Part shown: in pieces, positions 25,847-35,821 of the stretch
Layout: every line of letters begins with the position of its first letter
Numbering within the stretch: the stretch's first letter is position 1
From: Geovibrio ferrireducens
Lineage (GTDB): Bacteria; Chrysiogenota; Deferribacteres; Deferribacterales; Geovibrionaceae
Direction: 5' to 3'
Assembly: GCF_026226615.1 (NCBI RefSeq)
Contig: NZ_JAJAPB010000003.1
Span: forward strand, 186,001 to 250,000
Length of the DNA stretch: 64,000 nucleotides
Notes under the pieces: generated by a model
Seen by the model: the letters and a program-made list of their open reading frames with translations, nothing else
The model's database searches: none
What the model was told of the DNA's origin: nothing
Program-made: the position numbers and the translations under genes

Positions 25847-28813
25847 ATGCTTAAATTCAAAAACCTATCTGAACAGATATTTTTATCAGCGTTCACTGCG
25901 GCTGTTGTCACAGTCGTTACCATAGGTTTTTTGTGGGTAAAGGAGATAAACCAGCGCTTCGGGGAAGAAACCGCGGCGCTGAAAACAACACAGATTAACA
26001 GCAGAAAAGAACTTATCCGCACTCAGGTGGACGAAGTTAAGGCTTTCGTGGACTTTGAAAAAGGGCGCACAGAAGACGAAATAGGCAGATTCACATCCTC
26101 AAATCTCGGAAATATTCTTGTTACAGCCCAGAAAATAGCTGAATACGAACAGCGTGAACGATTGGTAAACACCCTTGTCTCCCTCGCCATAAACCTCCAT
26201 ACGGATATTTTTATAATGGACAGGGAGGGAACATTTCTCGCTCACTCCTCAATGCCTGAACTCACAGGCAGCCATGCACTGTCATACACTGATGCAGACG
26301 GTCTGAACCCCTATGAAACACTGTACCGGAATGCTCTTACAGGGTTCAGGGCTAATATCCGCTTCACAAGCGCTCCGAAAGAAGAACGGGCGCCTTACAG
26401 CATGACAGCATCCGCCGCTTACGAAGAAAAATCAGGCCTGATAATAGGTGTGCAGCTGAACAGGGAAGCATTCATCAGCCAAATGCGTGAAAAGATACTC
26501 CGCGCACTGGCACATATGACACTGGGGCAGGACGGTTATTTCATAGTAGCTGATTTTGACGGTTATCTTCATGCAAACTTCGGAACCTTATACGAGCCTC
26601 CTTTGTATTTTGAAAAATTTCAGGATTCCACCGGAAAATATCCGTACCTTGAAATAAAAGAAGCTCTCGAAAAAGAGGATCACACTTTTTACTCCTACCT
26701 GTATCCGAAAACCAAAGGCGGTAAGCCGCTCAATAAAATATCCTACTTCACAACAGACAGGGAACTGAACGTAATTTACGGAACCGGCCTGTATATTGAT
26801 GATATAGAAGCAGAATATCAGGCAGAAAGAAACGTGATTGCCGAGCGGACCAGAAACAGCATAATACAGACAATAGGCGTACTTTTCATCATACTCATAA
26901 TAATCTCGGTAATCGCCCGCAGAATATCCGACAGAATAAAGAGGAGCTTCGGCTCATTCATGCTTTTCTTTGAACGCGGAAGGGATGAAAACGCCAGAAT
27001 AACATCGGATGAACTGTTTTTCACTGAATTTAAAATCCTTGCCGAATATGCCAACCGAATGATTGACGAAAGGGTGGAGTTTGAAAAACGTCTGGAAGAA
27101 AAGCATATCGCTCTTCTGAAAGAGACAGAAGAGAGACAGGAAACAGAAAAACGCTTTAAAACCGTTATTGCCGTTATGCGCGAGGGTGTGCTGCTTCAGG
27201 ACGGTCAGGGGCGTATAATAGGCATAAACGCCAGCCTGCGGGAGATGTTCGGCATAGGCGACACTGGTATCATAGGCAGAACTCTGGAATCGGTCGGGCT
27301 GAAATTTGTGGACGAGGAGGACAGAATAACCGGAAGTTTCTGTCCGCCTATAGCAGCTTGCAGAACAAACGGAAAGCCCTCTGTGGACAGTGTGATAGGT
27401 CTGAAAAAAAATGACGGGAATACAAGCTGGTTTCTTGTGAACGTAATGCCTCTCTTCACCGGAAACGCGGACAGGGTGGATAAAACTGCCGCCACATTCA
27501 GTGATATAACCACAAGAAAAGAGCTCCACGATGAGCTGATAAAAACAAGGGCAAGCCTTGAGAACGCCCAGACCATCTCAAACATAGGCAACTGGGAGTG
27601 GAACCCGTATTCAGGCAGACTCTGGCTCTCCAGAATGTTCTACACTATCCACGGAATCAGGGAAGGACAGGAACTTGATCTGGAAAGTTTTCTGGAGAGA
27701 GTTCACGAAAATGACCGCAACAGGCTTAAAAAGCACCTTCAGGATCTCTCCAGAAAAAACATACCCTTTGAGACGGAATACAAAGTGAGAGACTCCGGCG
27801 GGCAGGAGAAGTGGGTCTTCGCTAAGGCTGTAACATCCGTTCTGAAGGACGGTGAGAAAGTTATAACCGGAACGGTTCAGGATATAACAGCAATGCGGAA
27901 GGCACAGTATGAGCTTAAAAACGCATACGCTAAGCTGAATGAGTATGTTGATATAATAGACGAAAACGTCATAGTGTCCGAGACTGATAAGAAGGGGCTG
28001 ATAACCTCAGTGAGCGAAGCCTTCTGCCGCATATCCGGCTACAGCAAAGAAGAACTGATCGGTAAAAAACACAACGACCTCAAATATGACAGAAATGACC
28101 CGCCCACATCAGATGACATACGCTTTATGGTTCTGTCCGGTGAGAAATGGACAGGAGAGATAAGAAACAAGCGCAAAAACGGAGAGCTCTACTGGATCAA
28201 AGCCACTGTCTCCCCGAAATTTGATTCCGAAGGCACAGTTATAGGCATGCTCTCCATCAGGCAGGACATAACAGACAGGAAAAAAGTGGAAGAACTCTCC
28301 CTTACCGATGAACTGACAGGGCTGCACAACAGGCGCTTCTTTAACACAGTGCTTAATGCCGAGCTTAAAAGAGTCCGCCGTGACAGTAAGTTTCTTACAT
28401 TCATCCTGCTTGATGTGGACAAGTTCAAGGAGTACAACGATACATACGGGCACACCCGCGGGGATATGGTGCTGAAAACTATTGCCCACTGCATAAAAGG
28501 CTTTATGCTCAGAAGCTCAGACTACAGCTTCCGCCTTGGCGGAGAAGAGTTCGGCCTCCTTTTCAGCGGACTGGACGGTGAAAAAAGTGCCGCTTTTCTG
28601 GAAAAGATCCGCAGCGCGGTGGAAAGCCTCAGGATCGAACACACAGGCAACACCGCATCAGACTATGTGACCTCATCCTTCGGCGGAATATGCATTAATC
28701 TGTCAAAATACACCAAGTTCGATATGGACACCATATACAAAGCCGCCGATGAAGAGCTTTACAAGGCAAAAGACGCAGGCCGCAACAACGTCAGCCTGAA
28801 AGTTCTGGACTGA
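25847..28813 (+). CDS. membrane diguanylate cyclase with Cache and three PAS domains
   Basis: 988 residues. TM1 (about 12-28) and TM2 (about 335-355) flank a large periplasmic double-Cache sensor that includes GQDGYFIVADFDGYL. Three PAS domains follow (about 435-555, 570-690 and 695-810; the last has RISGYSKEELIGKKHNDL). A GGDEF domain closes the protein. The active site is intact as GGEEF (about 898-902), and an RxxD product-inhibition site (RSSD) lies five residues before it. It makes c-di-GMP in response to an external ligand. Confidence 0.94.
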   Translation: MLKFKNLSEQIFLSAFTAAVVTVVTIGFLWVKEINQRFGEETAALKTTQINSRKELIRTQVDEVKAFVDFEKGRTEDEIGRFTSSNLGNILVTAQKIAEYEQRERLVNTLVSLAINLHTDIFIMDREGTFLAHSSMPELTGSHALSYTDADGLNPYETLYRNALTGFRANIRFTSAPKEERAPYSMTASAAYEEKSGLIIGVQLNREAFISQMREKILRALAHMTLGQDGYFIVADFDGYLHANFGTLYEPPLYFEKFQDSTGKYPYLEIKEALEKEDHTFYSYLYPKTKGGKPLNKISYFTTDRELNVIYGTGLYIDDIEAEYQAERNVIAERTRNSIIQTIGVLFIILIIISVIARRISDRIKRSFGSFMLFFERGRDENARITSDELFFTEFKILAEYANRMIDERVEFEKRLEEKHIALLKETEERQETEKRFKTVIAVMREGVLLQDGQGRIIGINASLREMFGIGDTGIIGRTLESVGLKFVDEEDRITGSFCPPIAACRTNGKPSVDSVIGLKKNDGNTSWFLVNVMPLFTGNADRVDKTAATFSDITTRKELHDELIKTRASLENAQTISNIGNWEWNPYSGRLWLSRMFYTIHGIREGQELDLESFLERVHENDRNRLKKHLQDLSRKNIPFETEYKVRDSGGQEKWVFAKAVTSVLKDGEKVITGTVQDITAMRKAQYELKNAYAKLNEYVDIIDENVIVSETDKKGLITSVSEAFCRISGYSKEELIGKKHNDLKYDRNDPPTSDDIRFMVLSGEKWTGEIRNKRKNGELYWIKATVSPKFDSEGTVIGMLSIRQDITDRKKVEELSLTDELTGLHNRRFFNTVLNAELKRVRRDSKFLTFILLDVDKFKEYNDTYGHTRGDMVLKTIAHCIKGFMLRSSDYSFRLGGEEFGLLFSGLDGEKSAAFLEKIRSAVESLRIEHTGNTASDYVTSSFGGICINLSKYTKFDMDTIYKAADEELYKAKDAGRNNVSLKVLD

Positions 28814-28900
28814 TTCTGTCCTCTTTTTCGGATTTCTTCATTTGTTATCCTTTATAAAATAAGCTAAAGTATTATTAAATATATTAATGAAGGTGCTTGC

Positions 28901-30154
28901 ATGAACGAGTTTATCCCTTTGTTTCTGTCCCTTGCTCTGGGGCTTCTCATCGGGCTTGAAAGAGGCTGGCGAGAAGTCATAGACGGTGAGTCCTCGCCCT
29001 TTTTCGGTTTGCGCACCTTCGGGCTGATAGGCCTTCTGGGCGGCATAATAGGCTTTATAAGCAACACTTACGATAACCTGCTCATTGCGGGCATAGCCTT
29101 TGCCGCGGTTACAGTCCTCCTGACCGCCGTTCACGTCAGCGACTGCGGCCGCCCTCACGGGGTCGGGATAACCACGGTTATTGCCGCCGCCATAACCTTC
29201 TGCCTAGGCATTCTTTCCTCCCTCGGCTTCATGACAATAGCCTCATCCATCGCAGTGGTTACAGCAGTGATCCTGAGTATGAAGCCTGTTGTTTACCAAT
29301 GGGTAAAAAAACTAGAGGCAAAGGAAATACACGCCACGCTCAAGCTTCTGCTTATCTCAGTTGTGCTCCTGCCTGTTCTGCCTGACAAAGGCTACGGCCC
29401 TTACGCCGCACTGAACCCTTATGAGGTGTGGTGGTTTGTGGTGCTGATAACCGGGATGTCGTTTGCGGGATATTTCGCCATACGCATAGCCGGAGCCGGC
29501 AAAGGGATTATGATAACAGGAATCCTCGGCGGTCTCGTCTCCTCAACAGCGCTTACCCTCTCCTTCTCCAGACTGGGCAAGCACTCACAGCTTAAAAGGG
29601 TTTTCTCCGCAGGAATACTCATAGCCTGCGGAACCATGTTTCCCAGAATGCTCATAGAGGTCTCTGTCGTAAATAAGGAACTTCTGAAACTTGTGGCAGT
29701 TCCCCTTGTTGTAAGCGGCCTGACAGTTTATCTCGGCATGGCCTTCTTCTGGCTCACACGCTCGCGTGATAAAGAGGTAAAAGCGGATGTTCCGCCGCTC
29801 AGCAACCCGTTTCAGATAAAACCGGCGCTGAAATTCGCCACCCTGATCTCCGTAATTCTGCTTTTCTCGCAATTTATTAAGGAATCCTTCGGCGATGCGG
29901 GCATAATCGTGCTTGCTTTCTTCTCCGGGCTCACGGATGTGGATGCCATAACAATCTCAATGGCAAGGCTGGCCCACGAAGGCCTCAGCCATACCACGGC
30001 ATCAATGGCAATAATGACCGCTGCAGCCACAAACACGCTGCTCAAGGGGTTTCTTGTGCTGTTCATTTCCAACAGGCTGATCGGGCTCAGGGTCATGGCT
30101 GTATTCGTAACAGCCCTCGCAGCCGGAGGGCTGGCGCTTTATATTGCAGCTTAA
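28901..30154 (+). CDS. MgtC/DUF4010 family membrane protein
   Basis: 417 residues with about 12 hydrophobic segments. The N-terminal LALGLLIGLERGWRE motif is the MgtC/SapB signature, and the C-terminal half is DUF4010 (FFSGLTDVDAITISMARLA). The function of the combined family is not established; an ion or Mg2+-related role is only suggested by the name. It is preceded by an AT-rich 87-base gap, and its stop overlaps the stop of the convergent YkgJ-family gene by four bases. Confidence 0.85.
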   Translation: MNEFIPLFLSLALGLLIGLERGWREVIDGESSPFFGLRTFGLIGLLGGIIGFISNTYDNLLIAGIAFAAVTVLLTAVHVSDCGRPHGVGITTVIAAAITFCLGILSSLGFMTIASSIAVVTAVILSMKPVVYQWVKKLEAKEIHATLKLLLISVVLLPVLPDKGYGPYAALNPYEVWWFVVLITGMSFAGYFAIRIAGAGKGIMITGILGGLVSSTALTLSFSRLGKHSQLKRVFSAGILIACGTMFPRMLIEVSVVNKELLKLVAVPLVVSGLTVYLGMAFFWLTRSRDKEVKADVPPLSNPFQIKPALKFATLISVILLFSQFIKESFGDAGIIVLAFFSGLTDVDAITISMARLAHEGLSHTTASMAIMTAAATNTLLKGFLVLFISNRLIGLRVMAVFVTALAAGGLALYIAA

Positions 30155-30810
30155 AAGGGGCGTATCTTCTCCCCGTTTTTCAGCCTTCGGGCTATGTCAT
30201 TATTTTTCAGAGCGAAAAGCACGGCGCGGGTGAGCTCAAGCCCTGCGCTGTCCATGCCTGCCCCGCTCATTCCGTCCGCCAGCGCCCTGAATCCCTGCTC
30301 GTATGCCTTTTTCACTGTGAGATTCATCAGCACGGGAGTCTCCTCTCCCATGATCCTTGACGCAAGCGCCTCATGGCAGTCCTCAGCGGAAACAGAGGTC
30401 ACAGCCCTGCAAAGCAGCGGGCGCACCGGATAAACCGAACATGCGCCGCTCTCATCCAGAAAAATGCACTTTTTACCAAGCAGGCTCCAGTCCTGCTCAT
30501 CAGTCCACATTGTTTCCCTTACTCTGTTTTCAAGAAGAGGAATAAATTTATCCCCTTCCCCTCCCCTCTCCAGATAACGGGCAATATTGACAGCTTCCGG
30601 AAAAAGCACGGTAATATAAACAACGCAGCAGTGGGCACACCCCACCTTGCATGCAATCAATTCAAACGAAGTCTTATCCTTTTCAGCGTTTATTATCTCT
30701 TCCGCGGCTTCCGCCGCCTTTTGCGCCGCCCTGCCCAGACAGGCATCCGACTTCACCTCTCCCAGTTCGCCGGCAACGTTTTTCAGTATTTGTTCATAAA
30801 TAAACATCAA
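30151..30810 (-). CDS. YkgJ family cysteine-cluster protein
   Basis: 219 residues. The cysteine set VGCAHCCVVY (about 72-81), CIFLDESGACSVYPVRPLLCRAV (read as CIFL, then CSVYPVRPLLCR), and EDC fits the CxxCC ... CxxYxxRPxxCR signature of the YkgJ/UPF0153 zinc- or iron-cluster family. The metal and activity are unknown. It is a single gene; ATG 30810 opens onto an AT-rich region shared with the divergent ndh promoter. Confidence 0.88.
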   Translation of the reverse strand: MMFIYEQILKNVAGELGEVKSDACLGRAAQKAAEAAEEIINAEKDKTSFELIACKVGCAHCCVVYITVLFPEAVNIARYLERGGEGDKFIPLLENRVRETMWTDEQDWSLLGKKCIFLDESGACSVYPVRPLLCRAVTSVSAEDCHEALASRIMGEETPVLMNLTVKKAYEQGFRALADGMSGAGMDSAGLELTRAVLFALKNNDIARRLKNGEKIRPF

Positions 30811-30883
30811 AAAACCTCATAATATGTATAACACTGTGATATTATATCAAGATAAAGAACATTAAAAAAACCAAAATAAACCC

Positions 30884-30912
30884 TTGACCTGCAAAAATAA
30901 ATAACTAATTAT
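30884..30912 (+). promoter_or_regulatory. sigma-70 promoter for ndh
   Basis: TTGACC (30884-30889), then 16-17 bases, then TAATTAT (30906-30912) in a very AT-rich context, about 45 bases before the ndh start codon. Confidence 0.5.
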
Positions 30913-30957
30913 CAGCGGCATACATTAGCTTTGTCTCTTTTGCATCCGGAGGAAGAC

Positions 30958-32220
30958 ATGAAAAAAATCATTATTATCGGCGGCGGGTTCGCCGGGTTAA
31001 ATACTGCCAAAGGTCTCGGCAATGTTAAAGACGCGGATGTGACTCTCATAGATAAAGCCAACCATCATCTTTTCCAGCCGCTGCTTTATCAGGTGGCAAT
31101 GGCGGGGCTCAACCCGGCGGATATTGCAGTTCCGGTCAGAAGCCTGCTCGCTAAATACGACAATATCAAGGTGGTGCAGGGAAAGGTTCTCCGCATCAAT
31201 TCCGCGGAAAAGAAGGTCGTCACGGACTTCGGCGATTTGCAGTATGACTACCTTATCATAGCCTGCGGCGCAAAACATACCTATTTCGGCAATGAACACT
31301 GGGAGCAGCATGCTCCGGGACTAAAAACCCTTGAACAAGCCACAGAAATACGCAGGCGCGTTCTTTCTGCCTTTGAAAACGCTGAGAAAACATCCGACCG
31401 GAGCCTTCAAAAAAAATATCTCACCTTCGCAGTTGTCGGCGGCGGTCCCACCGGGGTTGAACTGGCGGGAGCAATCGGAGAAATGAGCCGCTACACCCTC
31501 GCGCGTGACTTTAAAAATATTGATGCAAAACTCACAAGGGTAATACTCATTGAGGGCGGAAACCGCATCCTCCCCTCATTCAGCAAGAAGCTTTCAGCAT
31601 GGGCCACAAGATCCCTTGAGCAGCTTGGTGTTCAGGTGTGGACAAACAGCATAGTGACAAACATAGACGAAAACGGCCTGAATGTGGGCAACGAAAGGAT
31701 AGAGACAACGGCTGTTCTCTGGGCGGCAGGGGTTAAGGCAAACTCGGTTGATACTGACTTTACTGTGGAAAAGGACAGAATGAACCGCATAGCAGTCACA
31801 GCCGACCTGAGCCTTCCGGGGCATCCGGATATATTCGCTGCGGGTGACTGCGCCTGTTTTCCGGATGATGAGGGCAAACCGCTGCCAGGCATAGCTCCCG
31901 TTGCCATGCAGCAGGGGAACTACCTTGCGGATCTCATAGAGAAAGAGATTAAGGGGAAGCCCAGAAAGTCCTTCAAATACAGAGACAAAGGACAGATGGC
32001 CACCATTGGCCGGAGCAAGGCCATAACCGAATTCGGAATAATGCGCCTCACAGGCTTCCCTGCATGGGTTGCTTGGCTTCTGGTTCACATATACTATCTG
32101 GCAGGGTTTAAAAACCGCTTCCTTGTTGTGTCGCAGTGGGCGTGGTCTTACCTTACCTTCCGCAGGGGCTCAAGGCTTATACTCGAAAAGAAATGGAGAT
32201 TCTATAACGGTGAGGATTAA
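30958..32220 (+). CDS. ndh: type II NADH:quinone dehydrogenase
   Basis: 420 residues from ATG 30958, chosen over an upstream start because GGAGGAAG lies directly before it. The FAD-binding IIIIGGGFAGLNTAKGL opens the protein. NAD-binding FAVVGGGPTGVELAGAIGEM is at about 155-175, and the second FAD contact PDIFAAGDCACF near 290. The C terminus has an amphipathic/hydrophobic membrane anchor (FPAWVAWLLVHIYYLAG). A single-subunit non-proton-pumping dehydrogenase feeding the quinone pool. Confidence 0.95.
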   Translation: MKKIIIIGGGFAGLNTAKGLGNVKDADVTLIDKANHHLFQPLLYQVAMAGLNPADIAVPVRSLLAKYDNIKVVQGKVLRINSAEKKVVTDFGDLQYDYLIIACGAKHTYFGNEHWEQHAPGLKTLEQATEIRRRVLSAFENAEKTSDRSLQKKYLTFAVVGGGPTGVELAGAIGEMSRYTLARDFKNIDAKLTRVILIEGGNRILPSFSKKLSAWATRSLEQLGVQVWTNSIVTNIDENGLNVGNERIETTAVLWAAGVKANSVDTDFTVEKDRMNRIAVTADLSLPGHPDIFAAGDCACFPDDEGKPLPGIAPVAMQQGNYLADLIEKEIKGKPRKSFKYRDKGQMATIGRSKAITEFGIMRLTGFPAWVAWLLVHIYYLAGFKNRFLVVSQWAWSYLTFRRGSRLILEKKWRFYNGED

Positions 32221-32228
32221 GCCTCACC
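32209..32228. terminator. hairpin spanning two convergent stop codons
   Basis: GGTGAGG/CCTCACC with a 6-base loop lies across the stop codon of ndh and the stop codon of the convergent 83-residue gene. There is no T-run, so it may slow or process transcripts rather than terminate them. Confidence 0.35.
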
Positions 32229-32475
32229 ACTTGCCGGTCAGCGCGTCTATTCTTTCATGGGCGCGCTGCACAGCCTCCTCACACTGCCTTTCAAGACGGT
32301 AGAAGTCATCTTTTGTGGAATATTTTTCAGATATATGAAGTTTGAGATCCTGCAATGCATCCTTAACGCCGCCAATACTTTTGTTAAGCTTGGCAAGCAC
32401 ATTCCAGACCGGAACAAAGATAAGCATAGTTATTGCATGAACAATGCCCAGCACCACAGCAACGGTTTCAAGCAT
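32224..32475 (-). CDS. small membrane-anchored coiled-coil protein
   Basis: 83 residues with one N-terminal transmembrane helix (about 4-25) and a charged helical tail with heptads (KLNKSIGGVKDALQDLKL, ERQCEEAVQRAHERID). ATG 32475 is preceded by CGGAGGATTAT, a strong ribosome site. I do not recognise a family. It is convergent with ndh, separated by only 3 bases. Confidence 0.6.
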   Translation of the reverse strand: MLETVAVVLGIVHAITMLIFVPVWNVLAKLNKSIGGVKDALQDLKLHISEKYSTKDDFYRLERQCEEAVQRAHERIDALTGKW

Positions 32476-32539
32476 ATATAATCCTCCGTAAGTTTCGAAG
32501 GATTATAACTGTTTGATGAAACGGAAATGTTTCAGTATG

Positions 32540-32902
32540 TTACCGAATACTGAAGTTTTCTGTTGCCCCCCTTATGGCTCCGGTTGAGTCATAAAGCGGT
32601 TTTATGTTCACCGTACAGGGAACTCTTTCCCCGTTTTTGCTCAGAAGAAAAGCATCCAGTTCTCTGGGTTTGCCGTCTTTAAGGGTTTTCTGCATGGGGC
32701 AGTCTGTCCTGCAAAGCTCTCTGCCATAGCCGTCAGCGTGACGCAGAATGTTATCGTAACACATTCTCCCCACACACTCAGACTTAAGATAGCCCGTGAT
32801 CTCCTCTGCGCCTTTGTTCCAAAAGATTATGCGGCGTCTTTCATCCACATAGAATACACCCTCGGAAAGTTCGTCAAGCTTGTCGAACCCGATTCCAATC
32901 AT
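32540..32902 (-). CDS. stand-alone PAS domain protein
   Basis: 120 residues from ATG 32902 (AAAGGTG upstream). A single PAS fold: FDKLDELSEGVFYVDERRR, then FWNKGAEEITGY, the Cys-bearing insert CVGRMCYDNILRHAD with LCRTDCPM, and GTxENFSIR-like end GATENFSIR. This PAS subtype, with its LCxxxCPM motif, is usually fused to GGDEF or kinase modules; here no effector domain follows. The stop comes right where a linker helix would begin. It may be a sensor acting in trans or a remnant. Confidence 0.75.
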   Translation of the reverse strand: MIGIGFDKLDELSEGVFYVDERRRIIFWNKGAEEITGYLKSECVGRMCYDNILRHADGYGRELCRTDCPMQKTLKDGKPRELDAFLLSKNGERVPCTVNIKPLYDSTGAIRGATENFSIR

Positions 32903-33032
32903 AACAATCACCTTTTTGTGTATATTTACGTTTGCTCTTGTATATCTCGTCACAAAATATTACACATACGCTTTTTTGCAAGACAAAAAGTGACATTAAG
33001 TTAATAAATCTGTATGGATTAAATTTTCCCTT

Positions 33033-33848
33033 TCAGCCCAATGCCACATCCAGAGTCATCATAACAGCGAAGCCCAGCATTGTTCCGATTGTGGCTATAT
33101 CAGTATTCTTTTCAAGCTGGGATTCTGGGATCAGCTCCTCCACGACAACGTAAATCATTGCTCCGGCGGCAAAAGCAAGGGCATAAGGCAGGATAGGCCG
33201 CATAGCCAGAACCGCCAAAACGCCTATTACCGCGGCAATCGGCTCAACTATGCCCGAAAGCTGCCCGTACCAGAAGCATTTGAACTTGCTCAAGCCCTCT
33301 CTGCGCAGCGGAACAGAAACCGCTGTGCCTTCGGGAAAGTTCTGTATGCCGATACCAATGGCCAGAGCAACAGCGCCTGCAAGATCCGCAGACGGCAGTC
33401 CGTAAGCCACAGCACCGAAAGCAACGCCTACCGCCAGCCCTTCGGGTATGTTATGAAGGGTGATTGCAAGCACCAGCAGAATACTCCTCTGCCAGCCTGT
33501 TTTGATCCCCTCAGCTTCGGATTTCGGAAACCCAAGATGCAGGTGGGGCAATACCTTGTCAATACTCCAGAGGAAAGCGCCCCCGGCTAAAAACCCCACA
33601 ACAGCAGGTATCCATGCGGGCGTATCGCCGCTGTTTTCAGCCATTTCTATGGCAGGAGCAAGGAGAGACCAGTAGCTGGCGGCTATCATAACACCGGCAG
33701 CAAAGCCCAGCATGCCGTCCATGAGTTTGCGGTTTATTGTGGTAAAAAAGAACACAAGGGAACCGCCGAGGGCAGTCATCCCCCATGTGAAGAGGGTAGC
33801 TATAAGCGCCTGATAAACCGGACTCAGTTCTGTAAACATTTCAACCAT
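33033..33848 (-). CDS. ZIP family divalent metal transporter (ZupT-like)
   Basis: 271 residues, eight transmembrane segments. The binuclear metal site of ZIP proteins is seen as [19 protein letters not shown] in TM4 and [15 protein letters not shown] in TM5. The TM3-TM4 loop is His-rich at its start (VLPHLHLGF). It imports Zn2+, Fe2+ or similar ions across the inner membrane. It is a single gene; no Zur/Fur site was recognised upstream. Confidence 0.92.
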   Translation of the reverse strand: MVEMFTELSPVYQALIATLFTWGMTALGGSLVFFFTTINRKLMDGMLGFAAGVMIAASYWSLLAPAIEMAENSGDTPAWIPAVVGFLAGGAFLWSIDKVLPHLHLGFPKSEAEGIKTGWQRSILLVLAITLHNIPEGLAVGVAFGAVAYGLPSADLAGAVALAIGIGIQNFPEGTAVSVPLRREGLSKFKCFWYGQLSGIVEPIAAVIGVLAVLAMRPILPYALAFAAGAMIYVVVEELIPESQLEKNTDIATIGTMLGFAVMMTLDVALG

Positions 33849-33923
33849 ATACGCCTCTCAGTGAACCATGAAGAATTGTATACCGTTAAGCTGTACAAAA
33901 TCAAGCCCGGCTGCGGAAATCTT

Positions 33924-35636
33924 TCAGCCCTGTACCTGCTCCGGCTTAATGCCTATTATCAGGCTACCCCAGTGCTTGCCTCTGACATAAACAGGCAGTG
34001 AGAGATCATTGAGAAGCTCCCCTGTGTCGCGGGCATATGTCTGGAGCAGGAAAGGCTTGGTGTTTTTCGCCCTTCTCTTCTCAACCTGATTGGCATTGTA
34101 TATCCTCATGTGGCGGCTGTTGAGGAGATCTTCCTGCGCATTTCCGGTCATGGGGCGGGAAAACTGGCTGTGGTGAGTGGGCAGGTAGCCTCCGGCATCG
34201 ACTCCGAGAGTGTATATTGAGCCCAGTTCCTCGCGGAATTTATCAAACATTTTCTGCATGGCGGATTCAAACTGCTTATTGTATGAGGTTTCATATTTCT
34301 GGGGGTTGGTGTTCTTCACAGCCTTGTAGTTGCGGTCAAAAACATCGCATTTGGCGGAAAGCGCCTCAAGCTCCTTCTGGAAGGCATTCCTCATCTCCCC
34401 TGCCCTGTTTATCAGTTTTTCCACGGCAGAGTTGCCCGTTTTAAACGAGGCTACATTGTCCAGAAGATCTTCCGTGAAGCCGCAGAGCCTGTGTGAGGAC
34501 TCCTCCGAAAACTTCATATGTCTGGCGACATTAACGCTTAAGTCATTTATGGAGTCTACATTTTCGTGTATCTGACTGTTAGTCACCGAAAGCTCCTCAA
34601 TAGCCGAGGCTATGCGGAGGAGGTTTGAATTATTTTTTTCGAGGTCGTCCATCATGCTCTGAAACTGGACAGTGGCTCCGGTGACGACATTCTGAATATT
34701 AGCCGCGTAGGATTCGATCTGCTTTGCGCCGCTGTCTGTGCTTTTTACAAGCTCAGTCATGCCGCCTATGTTGCTGCTTATGTCATTTGTAGCGCTCTGG
34801 GTGCGTTCGGCGAGCTTGCGCACCTCATCGGCAACAACGGCAAAGCCTCTGCCCGCCTCTCCTGCTCTGGCTGCCTCTATGGCGGCGTTCAGCGCCAGAA
34901 GGTTTGTCTGGTCTGATATGTCATTGATGAGTGAGACAATCTGCCTGATATTCTCGGAATTGCGGCTCAGGTCGTACACTGTTCGCTGAAAGGAGTCTAT
35001 TTCGGATTTGATTATGTTGATCTCCTCCGTAATCTTAACCATGTCCGAGTAGCTTTCACGGACAGATTCAAGGTTCTCGGAAGTTGACCCGGTTATTTCG
35101 GAGGTGCTCACTGAAATATCAGTCAGTGCGGATGTGGCTTCACTGCTGGCATTGAAAATAATTCCGGCAAGCTCTCCCTGATTTTTAGCATCATCAGCGG
35201 AATTATCTATATTCCGCGCAGTTTTTGCCGTTTCTTCCGCAATTTTGAGCCCCAGACGGCGTATATCGTCCACTGTGGCGGCAATATTCCTTTGATAAAG
35301 GTTAAACTTGTCCACCATATCGGCAATTTCATCAATGGAGCTGCACTTAATCTGCCGGGAAAGATCCTTGGAACCGTTGTTCATTTCATCAAGGGTGCTG
35401 ATGACATCGCTGATTGGCCTTACAATCAGGCTTTTCATGAAAAAGAATGTAAAAACAGAAGAACATGAAAGAACAAAGAGAACAAAGTAGACAAAACCGT
35501 CGCTTTCCGTTTCGGAAAGCAGATAAATTAAGGCCGAGAAAGAAACGCCGGTTAAAAATATCAGGTTTCCTGCTATCTTCTTCGAAAGAGAATTAAAAAA
35601 ACATCGTTCAAGCCATTTGTAAACATCGTAAAACAC
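33924..35636 (-). CDS. methyl-accepting chemotaxis protein with C-terminal Cache-like domain
   Basis: 570 residues. Two adjacent membrane segments with almost no periplasmic loop (about 20-42 and 50-70), a HAMP-like linker, and the signalling hairpin tip around residues 245-290 ([20 protein letters not shown], then [11 protein letters not shown]). After the signalling domain come about 115 residues (about 455-570; [18 protein letters not shown]-like [11 protein letters not shown]) resembling a cytoplasmic Cache/PAS-like sensor. It therefore senses an internal rather than external signal. The start is GTG 35636 after GGGGGG. No che genes are near. Confidence 0.9.
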   Translation of the reverse strand: MFYDVYKWLERCFFNSLSKKIAGNLIFLTGVSFSALIYLLSETESDGFVYFVLFVLSCSSVFTFFFMKSLIVRPISDVISTLDEMNNGSKDLSRQIKCSSIDEIADMVDKFNLYQRNIAATVDDIRRLGLKIAEETAKTARNIDNSADDAKNQGELAGIIFNASSEATSALTDISVSTSEITGSTSENLESVRESYSDMVKITEEINIIKSEIDSFQRTVYDLSRNSENIRQIVSLINDISDQTNLLALNAAIEAARAGEAGRGFAVVADEVRKLAERTQSATNDISSNIGGMTELVKSTDSGAKQIESYAANIQNVVTGATVQFQSMMDDLEKNNSNLLRIASAIEELSVTNSQIHENVDSINDLSVNVARHMKFSEESSHRLCGFTEDLLDNVASFKTGNSAVEKLINRAGEMRNAFQKELEALSAKCDVFDRNYKAVKNTNPQKYETSYNKQFESAMQKMFDKFREELGSIYTLGVDAGGYLPTHHSQFSRPMTGNAQEDLLNSRHMRIYNANQVEKRRAKNTKPFLLQTYARDTGELLNDLSLPVYVRGKHWGSLIIGIKPEQVQG

Positions 35637-35821
35637 TGCTTAACCCCCCGCAGAACGTTGTATATGGGAAAGAGGTATTACCAAAACAAAACCAACAATA
35701 GCAATTAACCATAGTTATTGTCCAGTATTTTTCTTAATATAGAATTTACAACAAACCGGAAACTTTTTGTGTAAAGAAAAGTCAAAGTTAATAAATCATT
35801 AATATAGCTCAGGGGGATTTA

